Shown here one piece after another: positions 7,279-14,407 of a DNA stretch of 16,894 nucleotides (position 1 is its first letter; each line of letters opens with the position of its first letter). This DNA is from PALSA-1355 sp041499515. GTDB taxonomy: Bacteria > Planctomycetota > Planctomycetia > Pirellulales > PALSA-1355. A model generated the notes under the pieces. That model made no database searches. It was not told where the DNA came from and was given only the letters and a program-made list of their open reading frames with translations. Made by a program: the position numbers and the translations under genes. Location: the NCBI GenBank assembly GCA_041499515.1, contig JBGQKM010000114.1, positions 1-16,894 of the forward strand, read 5' to 3'.

Positions 7279-7526
7279 AGGGCTCCGGCCAAACCGTGGT
7301 CACGACAGGCGCGTGGGGCCACCCGGCGATAGCACGCGAGTTTTTTCGACTCTTTTGCTGTCGTGGATGGTGCTGGCAGGACTGGAGATTTCGACTAGAA
7401 AACCTGCGTTTGATTGATCGGCGGGCGTTTCGGAGTTATGCTGCGAGGCAAGGTTGCTCGCTGGTTTGCGTCGGCACGACATTCGTGATATTTACTTCTC
7501 GATTGGCATCTTGGCGGACCCAATGA
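7275..7526 (+). CDS. Doubtful small ORF bookended by ATGA overlaps
   Basis: An 83-residue frame starts with ATG overlapping the nusG-like stop (ATGA, 7275-7278) and stops with TGA overlapping the dehydratase ATG (ATGA, 7523-7526). That geometry is what translationally coupled genes show. Against it, the product has no recognisable family, five Cys and five Trp in 83 residues, and a third-codon GC that falls to about half in its second part, unlike its neighbours. It could be a coupling ORF, a tiny Cys/Trp-rich protein or simple chance. If it is not coding, 7279-7522 is a 244-nt intergenic gap. Confidence 0.22.
   Translation: MKGSGQTVVTTGAWGHPAIAREFFRLFCCRGWCWQDWRFRLENLRLIDRRAFRSYAARQGCSLVCVGTTFVIFTSRLASWRTQ
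7296..7322. repeat. Imperfect hairpin after nusG-like gene
   Basis: GTGG-T-CACG and CGTG-GGG-CCAC pair as two 4-bp stems around a 7-nt loop, with an asymmetric internal loop. A run of six T occurs about 19 nt further on (7341-7346), too far away for a standard intrinsic terminator. It might act as a pause or attenuation site just after the antiterminator gene, but the stem is modest. Confidence 0.2.
7414..7442 (+). promoter_or_regulatory. Candidate sigma-70 promoter for the dehydratase gene
   Basis: TTGATC (7414-7419) and TATGCT (7437-7442) are separated by 17 nt, each matching 4 of 6 consensus bases. They lie about 80 nt before the dehydratase ATG in a locally less GC-rich stretch. This would be an internal promoter allowing transcription of the cluster separately from the nusG-like gene. 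It is a weak prediction. Confidence 0.28.
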
Positions 7527-9472
7527 ATACCAGCCCCTTTCAGCGCCCGACGAAGCGGGCCCTCGCCGCGCTTGTCTTGCATGGGATCGTCTTCGCGGCG
7601 GTCTATTGGTTTGCGTTTTCGGTTCGCTCCGAATTCGTGATTTCGGACCTGGACTGGGTGACGCTGTGGGTCACGCTGCCGGCGGTGGTGATCATCAAGA
7701 TGATCCTCTTCTACTACGGGGGTCACTGCCACCGGTCCTGGTACAGCGTCTCGTTCTCGGACCTCGTGGCCCTGTTGAACTCGGCCACGCTTTCGCTGCT
7801 GGTCATCGCGGCGCTGGACAAACTCTTCGCCTACAATGTTCATCCTCCCCGCGGGGTTTTGGTGCTCGATTGGGCGATGACGATCTTCGTGCTCGGCGGG
7901 TTGCGGGCCGTTGGCCGGCTGTCGCGCGAGGAGTTCAGTCCGCGGCTGTGGCGGAGCGGCTATCGCAAAGCGTTCATCGTTGGCGCCAACCAATCGGGTG
8001 AGACGCTGGCCCGGCACTTGCTCTCGGATCGGCGGCTGAAGTATCAGCCGGTCGGTTACTTGGACGGCGACGAATCGCGGGTCGGATCGACTTTGGGGGG
8101 CATTCCGGTGTTGGGCACACCGCGGCAGGCGCTGTCCCTGGCCAAGCTGGCCGGCGTGGAGGACTTGCTGGTCATTTCCGGAGCGCTCACCGGGGCCGAG
8201 CTGCGCAGCTTGATGGAAGGCTGCGGCGAGGAAGGCCTCACCCTGAAGGTCATCCCGGCGTACGACGATCTGCTGGCCAGCAACTATTCGCCGCAGATCC
8301 GCGACGTGGATATTAACGACTTGTTGCGGCGCGAGCCGGTGCAACTCAATAACGACGCCATCAGCACCCTGGTTGCCGGTCGCACCGTGATGGTCACGGG
8401 AGCCGGTGGCAGTATCGGTTCGGAAATCTGCCGCCAGGTGCTGAAATTCCGTCCCAAGACCGTGCTGCTGATCGAACGGGCCGAGAACAGCCTGTTTCTG
8501 GTCGAACAGGAGTTTCGCGCCCTGCGCACTGAAACGCACGTGATCCCCTGCATCGCCGACATTACCGATCGGGCACGCATGGATCAGATCTTTCGTGTCC
8601 ATCGACCCTCGGTCGTGTTTCATGCCGCCGCGCACAAGCATGTGCCGATGATGGAGTACAACCCCGGCGAGGCGATCAAGAACAACGTGCTGGGCACGCG
8701 GCAGTTGGCCGAATTGGCCGACGAACATGGCGTGCAAGAGTTCGTCATGATCTCGACCGACAAGGCGGTCAATCCCACCAGCATCATGGGCGTGTCGAAA
8801 CAACTGGCCGAACGCTTCGTGAACGCGTTTTCGGAAGTGGCCAGCACGAAATTCGTCGTGGTCCGTTTCGGCAACGTGCTGGCCTCCAACGGCAGCGTGG
8901 TGCCGATCTTTCAGGACCAGATTCGCCGTGGCGGTCCGATCACGGTCACGCACCCCGAGATCGAACGCTTCTTCATGACCATTCCCGAGGCCTCGCAATT
9001 GGTCTTGCAGGCCGCGGCCATGGGCAAAGGGGGCGAAATCTTCGTGCTCGACATGGGCGAGTCCGTGCGGATCGTGGATCTGGCTCGCGATCTGGTTCGT
9101 CTGTCGGGCCTGCAGCCCGACGACATCGAAATCGTGTTCACCGGACTGCGGCCCGGCGAGAAGCTCTACGAAGAGCTCTATTTCGACGACGAAGAGATGC
9201 AGTCCACGCTTCACCCGAAATTGTTCGTAGCCTATCACCGGCCCTGCACGCTGGCTGAAGTTCAGCAGGCGATTGCCGAAGTGGCCATGCTGATGCACGA
9301 AGCCCCGGAGACGCTACGACTTAAAATCAAGGAGTTGGTGGCCGAATACTTCGATCCGAGCGCCGCCAGCGGAGGACCGGTCGTCGAGACCGCCGCCGAT
9401 CCGGCCAGCGCCAACGGCACGCGTCTTCCGCAGCGTCGCACGAATCAGCCCTCATCCGTGGCCGAGAAGTAG
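7523..9472 (+). CDS. Membrane-bound nucleotide-sugar 4,6-dehydratase (CapD/WbpM/PglF family)
   Basis: This 649-residue polysaccharide biosynthesis enzyme is predicted to convert a UDP-N-acetylhexosamine, typically UDP-GlcNAc, to the 4-keto-6-deoxy sugar at the cytoplasmic membrane face. Four N-terminal membrane segments (about 13-34, 45-65, 81-100, 113-130) precede a first Rossmann-like fold (FIVGANQSGE, 151-160) and the catalytic SDR domain. That domain has GAGGSIGS at 293-300, HAAAHKHVPMME (368-378), STDKAVNPTS (411-420) and MGVSK (422-426). Met422 occupies the position of the SDR tyrosine (MxxxK instead of YxxxK), as in the long WbpM/PglF-type dehydratases. RPGEKLYEEL closes the domain. 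Residues from about 612 are a low-complexity tail. I start at ATG 7523, which overlaps the stop of the doubtful small ORF. TTG 7454 is an unlikely extension. neuB begins 33 nt later. Confidence 0.93.
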   Translation: MNTSPFQRPTKRALAALVLHGIVFAAVYWFAFSVRSEFVISDLDWVTLWVTLPAVVIIKMILFYYGGHCHRSWYSVSFSDLVALLNSATLSLLVIAALDKLFAYNVHPPRGVLVLDWAMTIFVLGGLRAVGRLSREEFSPRLWRSGYRKAFIVGANQSGETLARHLLSDRRLKYQPVGYLDGDESRVGSTLGGIPVLGTPRQALSLAKLAGVEDLLVISGALTGAELRSLMEGCGEEGLTLKVIPAYDDLLASNYSPQIRDVDINDLLRREPVQLNNDAISTLVAGRTVMVTGAGGSIGSEICRQVLKFRPKTVLLIERAENSLFLVEQEFRALRTETHVIPCIADITDRARMDQIFRVHRPSVVFHAAAHKHVPMMEYNPGEAIKNNVLGTRQLAELADEHGVQEFVMISTDKAVNPTSIMGVSKQLAERFVNAFSEVASTKFVVVRFGNVLASNGSVVPIFQDQIRRGGPITVTHPEIERFFMTIPEASQLVLQAAAMGKGGEIFVLDMGESVRIVDLARDLVRLSGLQPDDIEIVFTGLRPGEKLYEELYFDDEEMQSTLHPKLFVAYHRPCTLAEVQQAIAEVAMLMHEAPETLRLKIKELVAEYFDPSAASGGPVVETAADPASANGTRLPQRRTNQPSSVAEK

Positions 9473-9505
9473 GCCGCGGCCGGTCGCGCACACATTTTAT
9501 CGAGC

Positions 9506-10546
9506 GTGAATTTCTCGATCGATCAGCGTGAAATTGGGCACGGCCAGCCGTGCCTGGTGGTTGTCGAAGTGGCGCAGGCTCACGACGGCAGCTTGGGGAC
9601 GGCCCACGCCTATATCGACGCTGCCGCTCGAGCCGGTGCCGATGCCGTCAAGTTTCAAACGCACATCGCGGCCGCCGAATCGACCCCTGGCGAACCGTTT
9701 CGCGTCAAGTTTTCTCCGCAGGATGCCTCGCGATACGACTACTGGCGGCGGATGGAGTTCAGCGAGCCGCAATGGCAGGGACTCTTCGAGCACGCACGGC
9801 AGCGCGGATTGATGTTCCTGTCCACGCCGTTTTCGTTCGAGGCGGTGGATCTGCTGGACCGTTTGCGCGTGCCGGCCTGGAAAGTCGGCTCTGGCGAAGT
9901 GACCAACCTGCCGATGCTCGCCCGGATGGCCGCCACCGGCCGCCCGGTGATCATTTCCAGCGGCATGTCGGGTTGGGAAGAGCTGGATCGGGCCGTTTCG
10001 ACCGTGACCTCGGCGGGGGCCCCGGTGGCCGTGCTGCAGTGCACGACGGCCTATCCTTGTTCGGCCGAAGAAGTGGGGCTCAACGTGCTGGGCCAATTGC
10101 GAGACCGCTATCATTGTCCGATCGGTTTGTCGGACCATTCGGGCACGATTTACGCTTCGCTGGCGGCGGTGGCGCTGGGGGCGAACCTGTTGGAAGTGCA
10201 CGTGGTATTGTCGCGTGAATGTTTTGGGCCGGATGTGAATGCCTCGGTCACGACCGAGGAGTTGACTCAATTGGTCGAGGGCGTGCGATTTATCGAGCGC
10301 GCCTTGGCGCATCCCTTGGACAAGGATCAGATGGCCGGCCAACTGTCGCCGCTCAAAGTCATGTTCGGAAAAAGCGTGGTGGCCGCCCGCGATCTGCCGA
10401 GCGGTCACCGCCTGGAAGCGGCGGATTTAGCGCTGAAGAAACCGGGCACGGGCATTCCGGCCGCGCGTCTCGGCGAGATGATCGGTCGGCGGCTGGCGCG
10501 GCCGGTGGCCGCCAATACTTTGCTCGCGGAGGAACATTTTGGCTGA
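9506..10546 (+). CDS. neuB: Nonulosonic acid (sialic acid) synthase, NeuB type
   Basis: This 346-residue enzyme is predicted to condense phosphoenolpyruvate with an N-acylmannosamine-type sugar to form a nine-carbon nonulosonic acid in the cytoplasm. The barrel domain shows GADAVKFQT (44-52), WKVGSGE (125-131), IISSGMSGWEE (149-159), TTAYPCS (180-186), IGLSDHSGT (206-214, likely metal ligand His211) and VHVVL (231-235, likely metal ligand His232). A C-terminal SAF/antifreeze-like domain (about 284-346, KKPGTGIPAARLGEMIGRRL) is present, as in NeuB, LegI and PseI. The N-terminal motif reads EVAQAHDG where sialic acid synthases usually have EIGxNHxG. Start is GTG 9506 without clear Shine-Dalgarno. 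It overlaps neuC by 8 nt. Whether the product is Neu, Leg or Pse cannot be told from sequence. Confidence 0.93.
   Translation: MNFSIDQREIGHGQPCLVVVEVAQAHDGSLGTAHAYIDAAARAGADAVKFQTHIAAAESTPGEPFRVKFSPQDASRYDYWRRMEFSEPQWQGLFEHARQRGLMFLSTPFSFEAVDLLDRLRVPAWKVGSGEVTNLPMLARMAATGRPVIISSGMSGWEELDRAVSTVTSAGAPVAVLQCTTAYPCSAEEVGLNVLGQLRDRYHCPIGLSDHSGTIYASLAAVALGANLLEVHVVLSRECFGPDVNASVTTEELTQLVEGVRFIERALAHPLDKDQMAGQLSPLKVMFGKSVVAARDLPSGHRLEAADLALKKPGTGIPAARLGEMIGRRLARPVAANTLLAEEHFG
10528..10533 (+). promoter_or_regulatory. Shine-Dalgarno of neuC (fixes a TTG start)
   Basis: GGAGGA ends 5 nt before TTG 10539, inside the last codons of neuB. It is the best ribosome-binding site I found in the window and supports the rare start codon. 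Confidence 0.8.
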
Positions 10547-11708
10547 ACAACGTCGCAGGAAAGTGTGCGTGGTGCTGGTGGATCGGGCCAATTACGGGCG
10601 GATGAAGCCCGTGATGCAGGCGATCAAGGAACGCCCCGCCCTGGAGTTGCAAGTCTTGGCGACCGGCACGATGGTGCTGGAGCGTTTCGACCAGCCGGTG
10701 CGCGTGGTGCGCGCCGACGGTTTTAACATCGACGGCGAGATCTACATCGAACTCGAAGGGTCGACGCCCACGACGATGGCCAAGAGCATCGGGTTTGGCC
10801 TGGTCGAGTTCGCCAGCGAGTTTCATCGGCTCAAGCCCGACGTGGTGGTGCTGATCGGCGATCGCTATGAAGCGCTGGCGGCGGCCATCGCGGCGGCGTA
10901 CATGAACATCACGCTGGTCCACATCCAAGGCGGCGAAGTCAGCGGTTCGATCGACGAGAGCGCGCGGCACGCCATCAGCAAGTTTTCGCACTTCCACTTT
11001 CCCTCGACCCATCGGGCGGCCGATTATCTGGTTCGCATGGGAGAGCGCCCGGATACGATCCTGGGCACCGGTTGTCCCAGCAGCGACATCGCCGGCTCGC
11101 TCGTGCGGCCGCTTCCGTCGGAGGTGGTCAACGCCCGCGGCGCGGGCATCCAGATCGACGTCGCCAAGCCGTTTCTGCTGGTGGTGTTTCATCCCACCAC
11201 GACCGAATATGGCGGCGAACAACGGCAGATGGAAACCGTGCTCTCCGCGATTGACACAGTCAAAATGCAGACGTTGCTGCTGTGGCCCAATATTGACGCG
11301 GGATCGGATCATATCAGCAAGATCATCCGCGTATTTCGTTCGGACCTGCACGTTGGGTGGATGCGCACCTTGACCAATCTGACTCCGGAAAACTACCTGC
11401 GGGTGCTGGCCAATACGGCTTGTGCCGTGGGCAATTCGAGCAGCTTCGTTCGCGATGCCGGCTACTTCGGCACGCCGGTGGTGCTGGTGGGCAACCGGCA
11501 GAACGGCCGGGAGACGGACCAGCACGTGATTCGCGTGCCGGTCGAAATGGACACCATCGTGGCCACGCTCAAGAAACAACTGGCGCACGGGCGTTATGCC
11601 GCCAGTTCGCTGTACGGCGACGGCCAGGTATCGCAGCGGATTGCCGCAGCCATCGAAAACTTGACTCCTTACCTGCAGAAGCAGCTCGCGTTCACGCTCC
11701 CGAATTGA
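10539..11708 (+). CDS. neuC: UDP-N-acetylglucosamine 2-epimerase (hydrolysing), NeuC/LegG type
   Basis: This 389-residue enzyme is predicted to epimerise and hydrolyse a UDP-N-acetylated sugar, giving the free ManNAc-type substrate for NeuB. It has the GT-B fold pattern of the family: VDRANYGRMKPV (14-25), VVLIGDRYEAL (103-113), HIQGGEVSGSIDE (128-140), RHAISKFSHFHFPST (143-157), VVFHPTTTEY (215-224), VGNSSSFVRDAGYFGTP (297-313) and GNRQNGRE (318-325). The initiation codon is TTG at 10539, supported by a GGAGGA ribosome site and an 8-nt overlap with neuB, which suggests coupled translation and balanced dosage of the two enzymes. The same fold serves UDP-GlcNAc (NeuC) and UDP-diacetylbacillosamine (LegG), so substrate is undecided. 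The hydroxyacid dehydrogenase gene follows immediately. Confidence 0.93.
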   Translation: MAEQRRRKVCVVLVDRANYGRMKPVMQAIKERPALELQVLATGTMVLERFDQPVRVVRADGFNIDGEIYIELEGSTPTTMAKSIGFGLVEFASEFHRLKPDVVVLIGDRYEALAAAIAAAYMNITLVHIQGGEVSGSIDESARHAISKFSHFHFPSTHRAADYLVRMGERPDTILGTGCPSSDIAGSLVRPLPSEVVNARGAGIQIDVAKPFLLVVFHPTTTEYGGEQRQMETVLSAIDTVKMQTLLLWPNIDAGSDHISKIIRVFRSDLHVGWMRTLTNLTPENYLRVLANTACAVGNSSSFVRDAGYFGTPVVLVGNRQNGRETDQHVIRVPVEMDTIVATLKKQLAHGRYAASSLYGDGQVSQRIAAAIENLTPYLQKQLAFTLPN

Positions 11709-11710
11709 CC

Positions 11711-12700
11711 GTGGACGCGGGATCCACGTTGCTTTGCCACGTCACAGTGCCCCATCGCATCCTGATCGCCGAGCCGCTGGATTTTAGTCCCGAAGCGGTG
11801 CGCCTGTTGCAAGCCGTGGCCGAGGTGACGTTGCAAGCCACGGATCGGGCGGGATTGACGCCGGCGTTTCGCGGGTTCGACGTGGTTTGGTTTCGCCTGG
11901 CTCATCGTATCGATCGGACAATGCTGGAGGGAAAGTTGCGCTGCCGTGTTTTGGCGACACCAGTGACCGGACTGGACCACATCGATCTGGCGGCCTGCGC
12001 CGAGCGGGGTATTCGCGTCATAAGCCTGCGTGGAGAGACCGGCTTTTTGCAACAGGTGCGCGCGACCGCCGAATTGACGTTGGCGCTGACCCTGGCCTTG
12101 TTACGGCGCATTCCGGCCGCCGCGGCCGATGTCCGGCGCGGCCACTGGAACCGCGACGCGTTTCGGGGCCGCGAATTGTTCGGCCGCACGGTCGGCCTGG
12201 TCGGCGTCGGACGCCTGGGGCGGATCGTGGCCGGTTATTTTCGGGCCTTTGGGATGGACGTCGCGGGCTACGATCCACGTCCCGACTTCGCTCACGAAGC
12301 GGCGCGGCGGGTCGAGTCGATTGGGGAACTGCTGTCCCAATCGGACGTGGTCAGCCTGCACGTGGCCTACGACGCCTCGACGCGTCATTTGATCGGCCGC
12401 AACGAATTGGCCGCGATGAAAGCGGACGCGGTGTTGATCAACACGTCGCGCGGCGGCGTGGTCGACGAGCAGGCGCTCATCGAAAGTTTGCGATCGGGAA
12501 AGATCGCCGGCGCCGCGTTGGACGTGCTGGACGGCGAGCCGCACGTTCAGCCCGACCATCCACTGTTGGCGTACGCGCGAGAACACGACAATTTGTTGAT
12601 TGTTCCTCACATCGGCGGCAACACGCTGGAGTCGTTCGAAAAAACCGAGCTGTTCCTGGCCGGAAAAGTAGTGGAGGCCTTGCGGAGTGGGACATGCTGA
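11711..12700 (+). CDS. D-isomer-specific 2-hydroxyacid dehydrogenase family protein
   Basis: This 329-residue NAD(P)-dependent oxidoreductase is related to phosphoglycerate dehydrogenase. It interconverts a 2-oxo acid and a D-2-hydroxy acid, or oxidises a related hydroxyl. The coenzyme fold GLVGVGRLG (162-170) is embedded between halves of the catalytic domain (TPVTGLDHIDL, 83-93). The catalytic triad is Arg247 (INTSRGGVVDE), Glu276 (DGEPHVQPDHPL) and His300 (VPHIGGNTLES). No ACT or other regulatory domain follows. GTG 11711 is my start, 2 nt after the neuC stop. TTG 11705 (overlapping that stop) and GTG 11747 are equally in frame, and none has a clear Shine-Dalgarno. It is not a usual member of sialic acid operons. 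Its place between neuC and the deacetylase suggests it serves a cluster-specific precursor or side group, but the substrate is unknown. Confidence 0.9.
   Translation: MDAGSTLLCHVTVPHRILIAEPLDFSPEAVRLLQAVAEVTLQATDRAGLTPAFRGFDVVWFRLAHRIDRTMLEGKLRCRVLATPVTGLDHIDLAACAERGIRVISLRGETGFLQQVRATAELTLALTLALLRRIPAAAADVRRGHWNRDAFRGRELFGRTVGLVGVGRLGRIVAGYFRAFGMDVAGYDPRPDFAHEAARRVESIGELLSQSDVVSLHVAYDASTRHLIGRNELAAMKADAVLINTSRGGVVDEQALIESLRSGKIAGAALDVLDGEPHVQPDHPLLAYAREHDNLLIVPHIGGNTLESFEKTELFLAGKVVEALRSGTC
12684..12687 (+). promoter_or_regulatory. Shine-Dalgarno of deacetylase gene
   Basis: GGAG lies 6 nt before ATG 12694, inside the end of the hydroxyacid dehydrogenase gene. It supports that ATG over the much longer frame open upstream. 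Confidence 0.6.
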
Positions 12701-13677
12701 TTGCCGTGAATTTCCATTACGTGCGACCGGTCTTCGATGCTCCTTATCCGGGCATCCATGGAATCACGCCCGATCAGTTCGAGGCGCAATTGAAATTGTT
12801 GGCTGGGGCGGGCACGTTTGTCAGCGCGGTGGAGGTGCTTGCGGCGGTTCGCGGCGAGGCACGCTTGGCCGAACGCGCGCTGGTCGTGACTTTCGACGAC
12901 GGCCTGCGGGAACAATACGAGCATGCCCTGCCGGTTTTGCGCCGCCTGGGAATTCCCGCGATCTTCTTCATTAACACGCGACCCATCGCCGAGGCCAAGG
13001 TTTCCTCGGTGCACAAGATTCACCTGCTGCGGGCCAATCTGCCGGCCGCGGAATTTGTCAAGCGGATGCAAGCCGGGGCGAATCAACGGGGTATTCAGTT
13101 TGAGTCCAACGACGCTTGCCAGAAGGGGGTCGAGCACTACCGGTATGACGAACCGGAAACGGCGACGTTGAAATATCTGCTCAATTTCGTGTTGGCGGCC
13201 GAGGATCGCGACCTGCTGATCGACCTGCTGTTTGACGACGTTTTCCCGAACCGGGAGGCCAAGATCAGCCGCGAGCTTTATTTGGATCTCAAACAAATTG
13301 CCGACCTGGGGAGCCAACAATCGATCGGCACGCACGCGCACGAACACCTGCCGCTGGGGCTCTTGCCGGAAGAAGCCGCCCAACGACAAATCCGGGAATC
13401 CTCGCTGCTCATCGAGCAGTGGACACTCCGGCGTCCGTTCGCGTTGAGCTACCCGTACGGGTCGCGCGAAGCGAGCTCGCCGAGCGTAGCGACCGCGGCA
13501 CAGCGGTTGGGAATCGAATTTGCATTTACGATGGAGCGGGCGGCCAACCGCGATCTGCACGATCCCATGCACCTGGCCCGGTTCGACAATAACGACGTGC
13601 CTGGCGGCAAGGCGTCTCGCTGGCACGTTGACGATTTGTTCGCCGCCGTTTCGCCGCGAACCTGGTATACGAAGTAG
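12694..13677 (+). CDS. Polysaccharide deacetylase (NodB-homology) family protein with long insertion
   Basis: This 327-residue member of carbohydrate esterase family 4 is predicted to remove an acetyl group from an amino sugar, using one metal ion. Motif 1 is TFDDG (66-70, catalytic base and metal Asp). Motif 2 is HAHEH (214-218, the HxxxH metal histidines). Motif 3 is SYPYGSRE (252-259). Between motifs 1 and 2 there are about 143 residues, roughly three times the usual spacing, including VHKIHLLRANLP (106-117) and a helical, charged stretch up to 205. No signal peptide or membrane segment is seen, so it probably acts in the cytoplasm, unlike most family members. The start ATG has a good ribosome site and overlaps the previous stop by 7 nt. 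The upstream 270 codons of open frame are antisense-like noise. The neuA-type gene starts 19 nt later. Confidence 0.88.
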   Translation: MLIAVNFHYVRPVFDAPYPGIHGITPDQFEAQLKLLAGAGTFVSAVEVLAAVRGEARLAERALVVTFDDGLREQYEHALPVLRRLGIPAIFFINTRPIAEAKVSSVHKIHLLRANLPAAEFVKRMQAGANQRGIQFESNDACQKGVEHYRYDEPETATLKYLLNFVLAAEDRDLLIDLLFDDVFPNREAKISRELYLDLKQIADLGSQQSIGTHAHEHLPLGLLPEEAAQRQIRESSLLIEQWTLRRPFALSYPYGSREASSPSVATAAQRLGIEFAFTMERAANRDLHDPMHLARFDNNDVPGGKASRWHVDDLFAAVSPRTWYTK

Positions 13678-13696
13678 GGACCTGGGAACTGTTCGA

Positions 13697-14407
13697 GTGA
13701 CCGCGAGACTAACCACGTTGGGGATCATACCGGCGCGCGGTGGATCGAAACGTCTGCCTGGCAAGAACCTGCGCATGCTGGGCGGAAAACCGCTGGTGGC
13801 TTGGGCCATCGAGGCGGCGCGCGGCGCGCGGCGGTTGTCGAACCTGGTCGTGTCGAGCGACGATCGTGAGGTGCTCGACATCGCAAGAGGTTACGTTCCG
13901 CGATTGGCGCTCGAGCGTCCGGCCGAAATCTCGTCGGACCAATCTCCGGCCATCGACTATGTGCGACATGCCTTGAAAGTGTTGGAAAGCCAGGGGCAGG
14001 GGCCGTTTGACGCCGTCGTGATCGTGCAGCCGAGCTCGCCTTTCACGCTCTCGGCGGACATCGATGCCACGGTCGACTTGTTGGCCGCGTCGGGAGCCGA
14101 TTCGGCGGTCAGCGTGATGCAACTGGACCACGCCACGCATCCGCTGAAGATGAAAACACTCCAGGGAGATCGCCTGTTGCCGTTTCTGGAAGAAGAACGC
14201 GGACGCATGGCCGCCCACGAACTGCCGGAGATCTACGTGCGCAACTGTTCGGTCTATGCCACGACTCGCTCATCGATCGAGCGGGGGCAGATCATCGGCG
14301 ACGACTGCCGGGGGTATGTCATGCCGCGCGAGCGGTCGCTGGACATCAACGAGGAACTGGACCTGGCGTTTGCCGAGTTTCTCTTGGCGCGAAGGGAGCG
14401 CCGATGA
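13697..14407 (+). CDS. neuA: CMP-nonulosonic acid (CMP-sialic acid) synthetase, NeuA type
   Basis: This 236-residue nucleotidyltransferase is predicted to activate the NeuB product with CTP, giving the CMP-sugar used by glycosyltransferases. The nucleotide loop IIPARGGSKRLPGKNL (10-25) is the family signature. Other matches are VVSSDD (51-56), QPSSPFT (111-117), LPEIYVRNCSVYATT (176-190) and RSLDINEELDLAFAE (213-227), with metal Asp216 and Asp222. The first residues (TARLTT) are not conserved. Start GTG 13697 lies 19 nt after the deacetylase stop, and the upstream frame overlaps that gene and is not credible. The stop overlaps the next ATG (ATGA). The family also covers CMP-legionaminic and CMP-pseudaminic acid synthetases, so neuA is a role name here rather than a proof of Neu5Ac. 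Confidence 0.92.
   Translation: MTARLTTLGIIPARGGSKRLPGKNLRMLGGKPLVAWAIEAARGARRLSNLVVSSDDREVLDIARGYVPRLALERPAEISSDQSPAIDYVRHALKVLESQGQGPFDAVVIVQPSSPFTLSADIDATVDLLAASGADSAVSVMQLDHATHPLKMKTLQGDRLLPFLEEERGRMAAHELPEIYVRNCSVYATTRSSIERGQIIGDDCRGYVMPRERSLDINEELDLAFAEFLLARRERR

Noticed and set aside
7341..7346. Intrinsic terminator after the nusG-like gene
   Set aside because: The six-T run is about 19 nt away from the only nearby hairpin and has no GC-rich stem directly before it.
7436..9298. A 620-codon open frame on the minus strand across the dehydratase gene
   Set aside because: It is antisense to a well-supported CapD-type gene; the His/Gln/Arg-rich translation shows no domain.
11887..12693. 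Upstream extension of the deacetylase frame
   Set aside because: It overlaps the hydroxyacid dehydrogenase in another frame with Arg-rich noise. ATG 12694 has a good ribosome site and precedes the first family-like residues.
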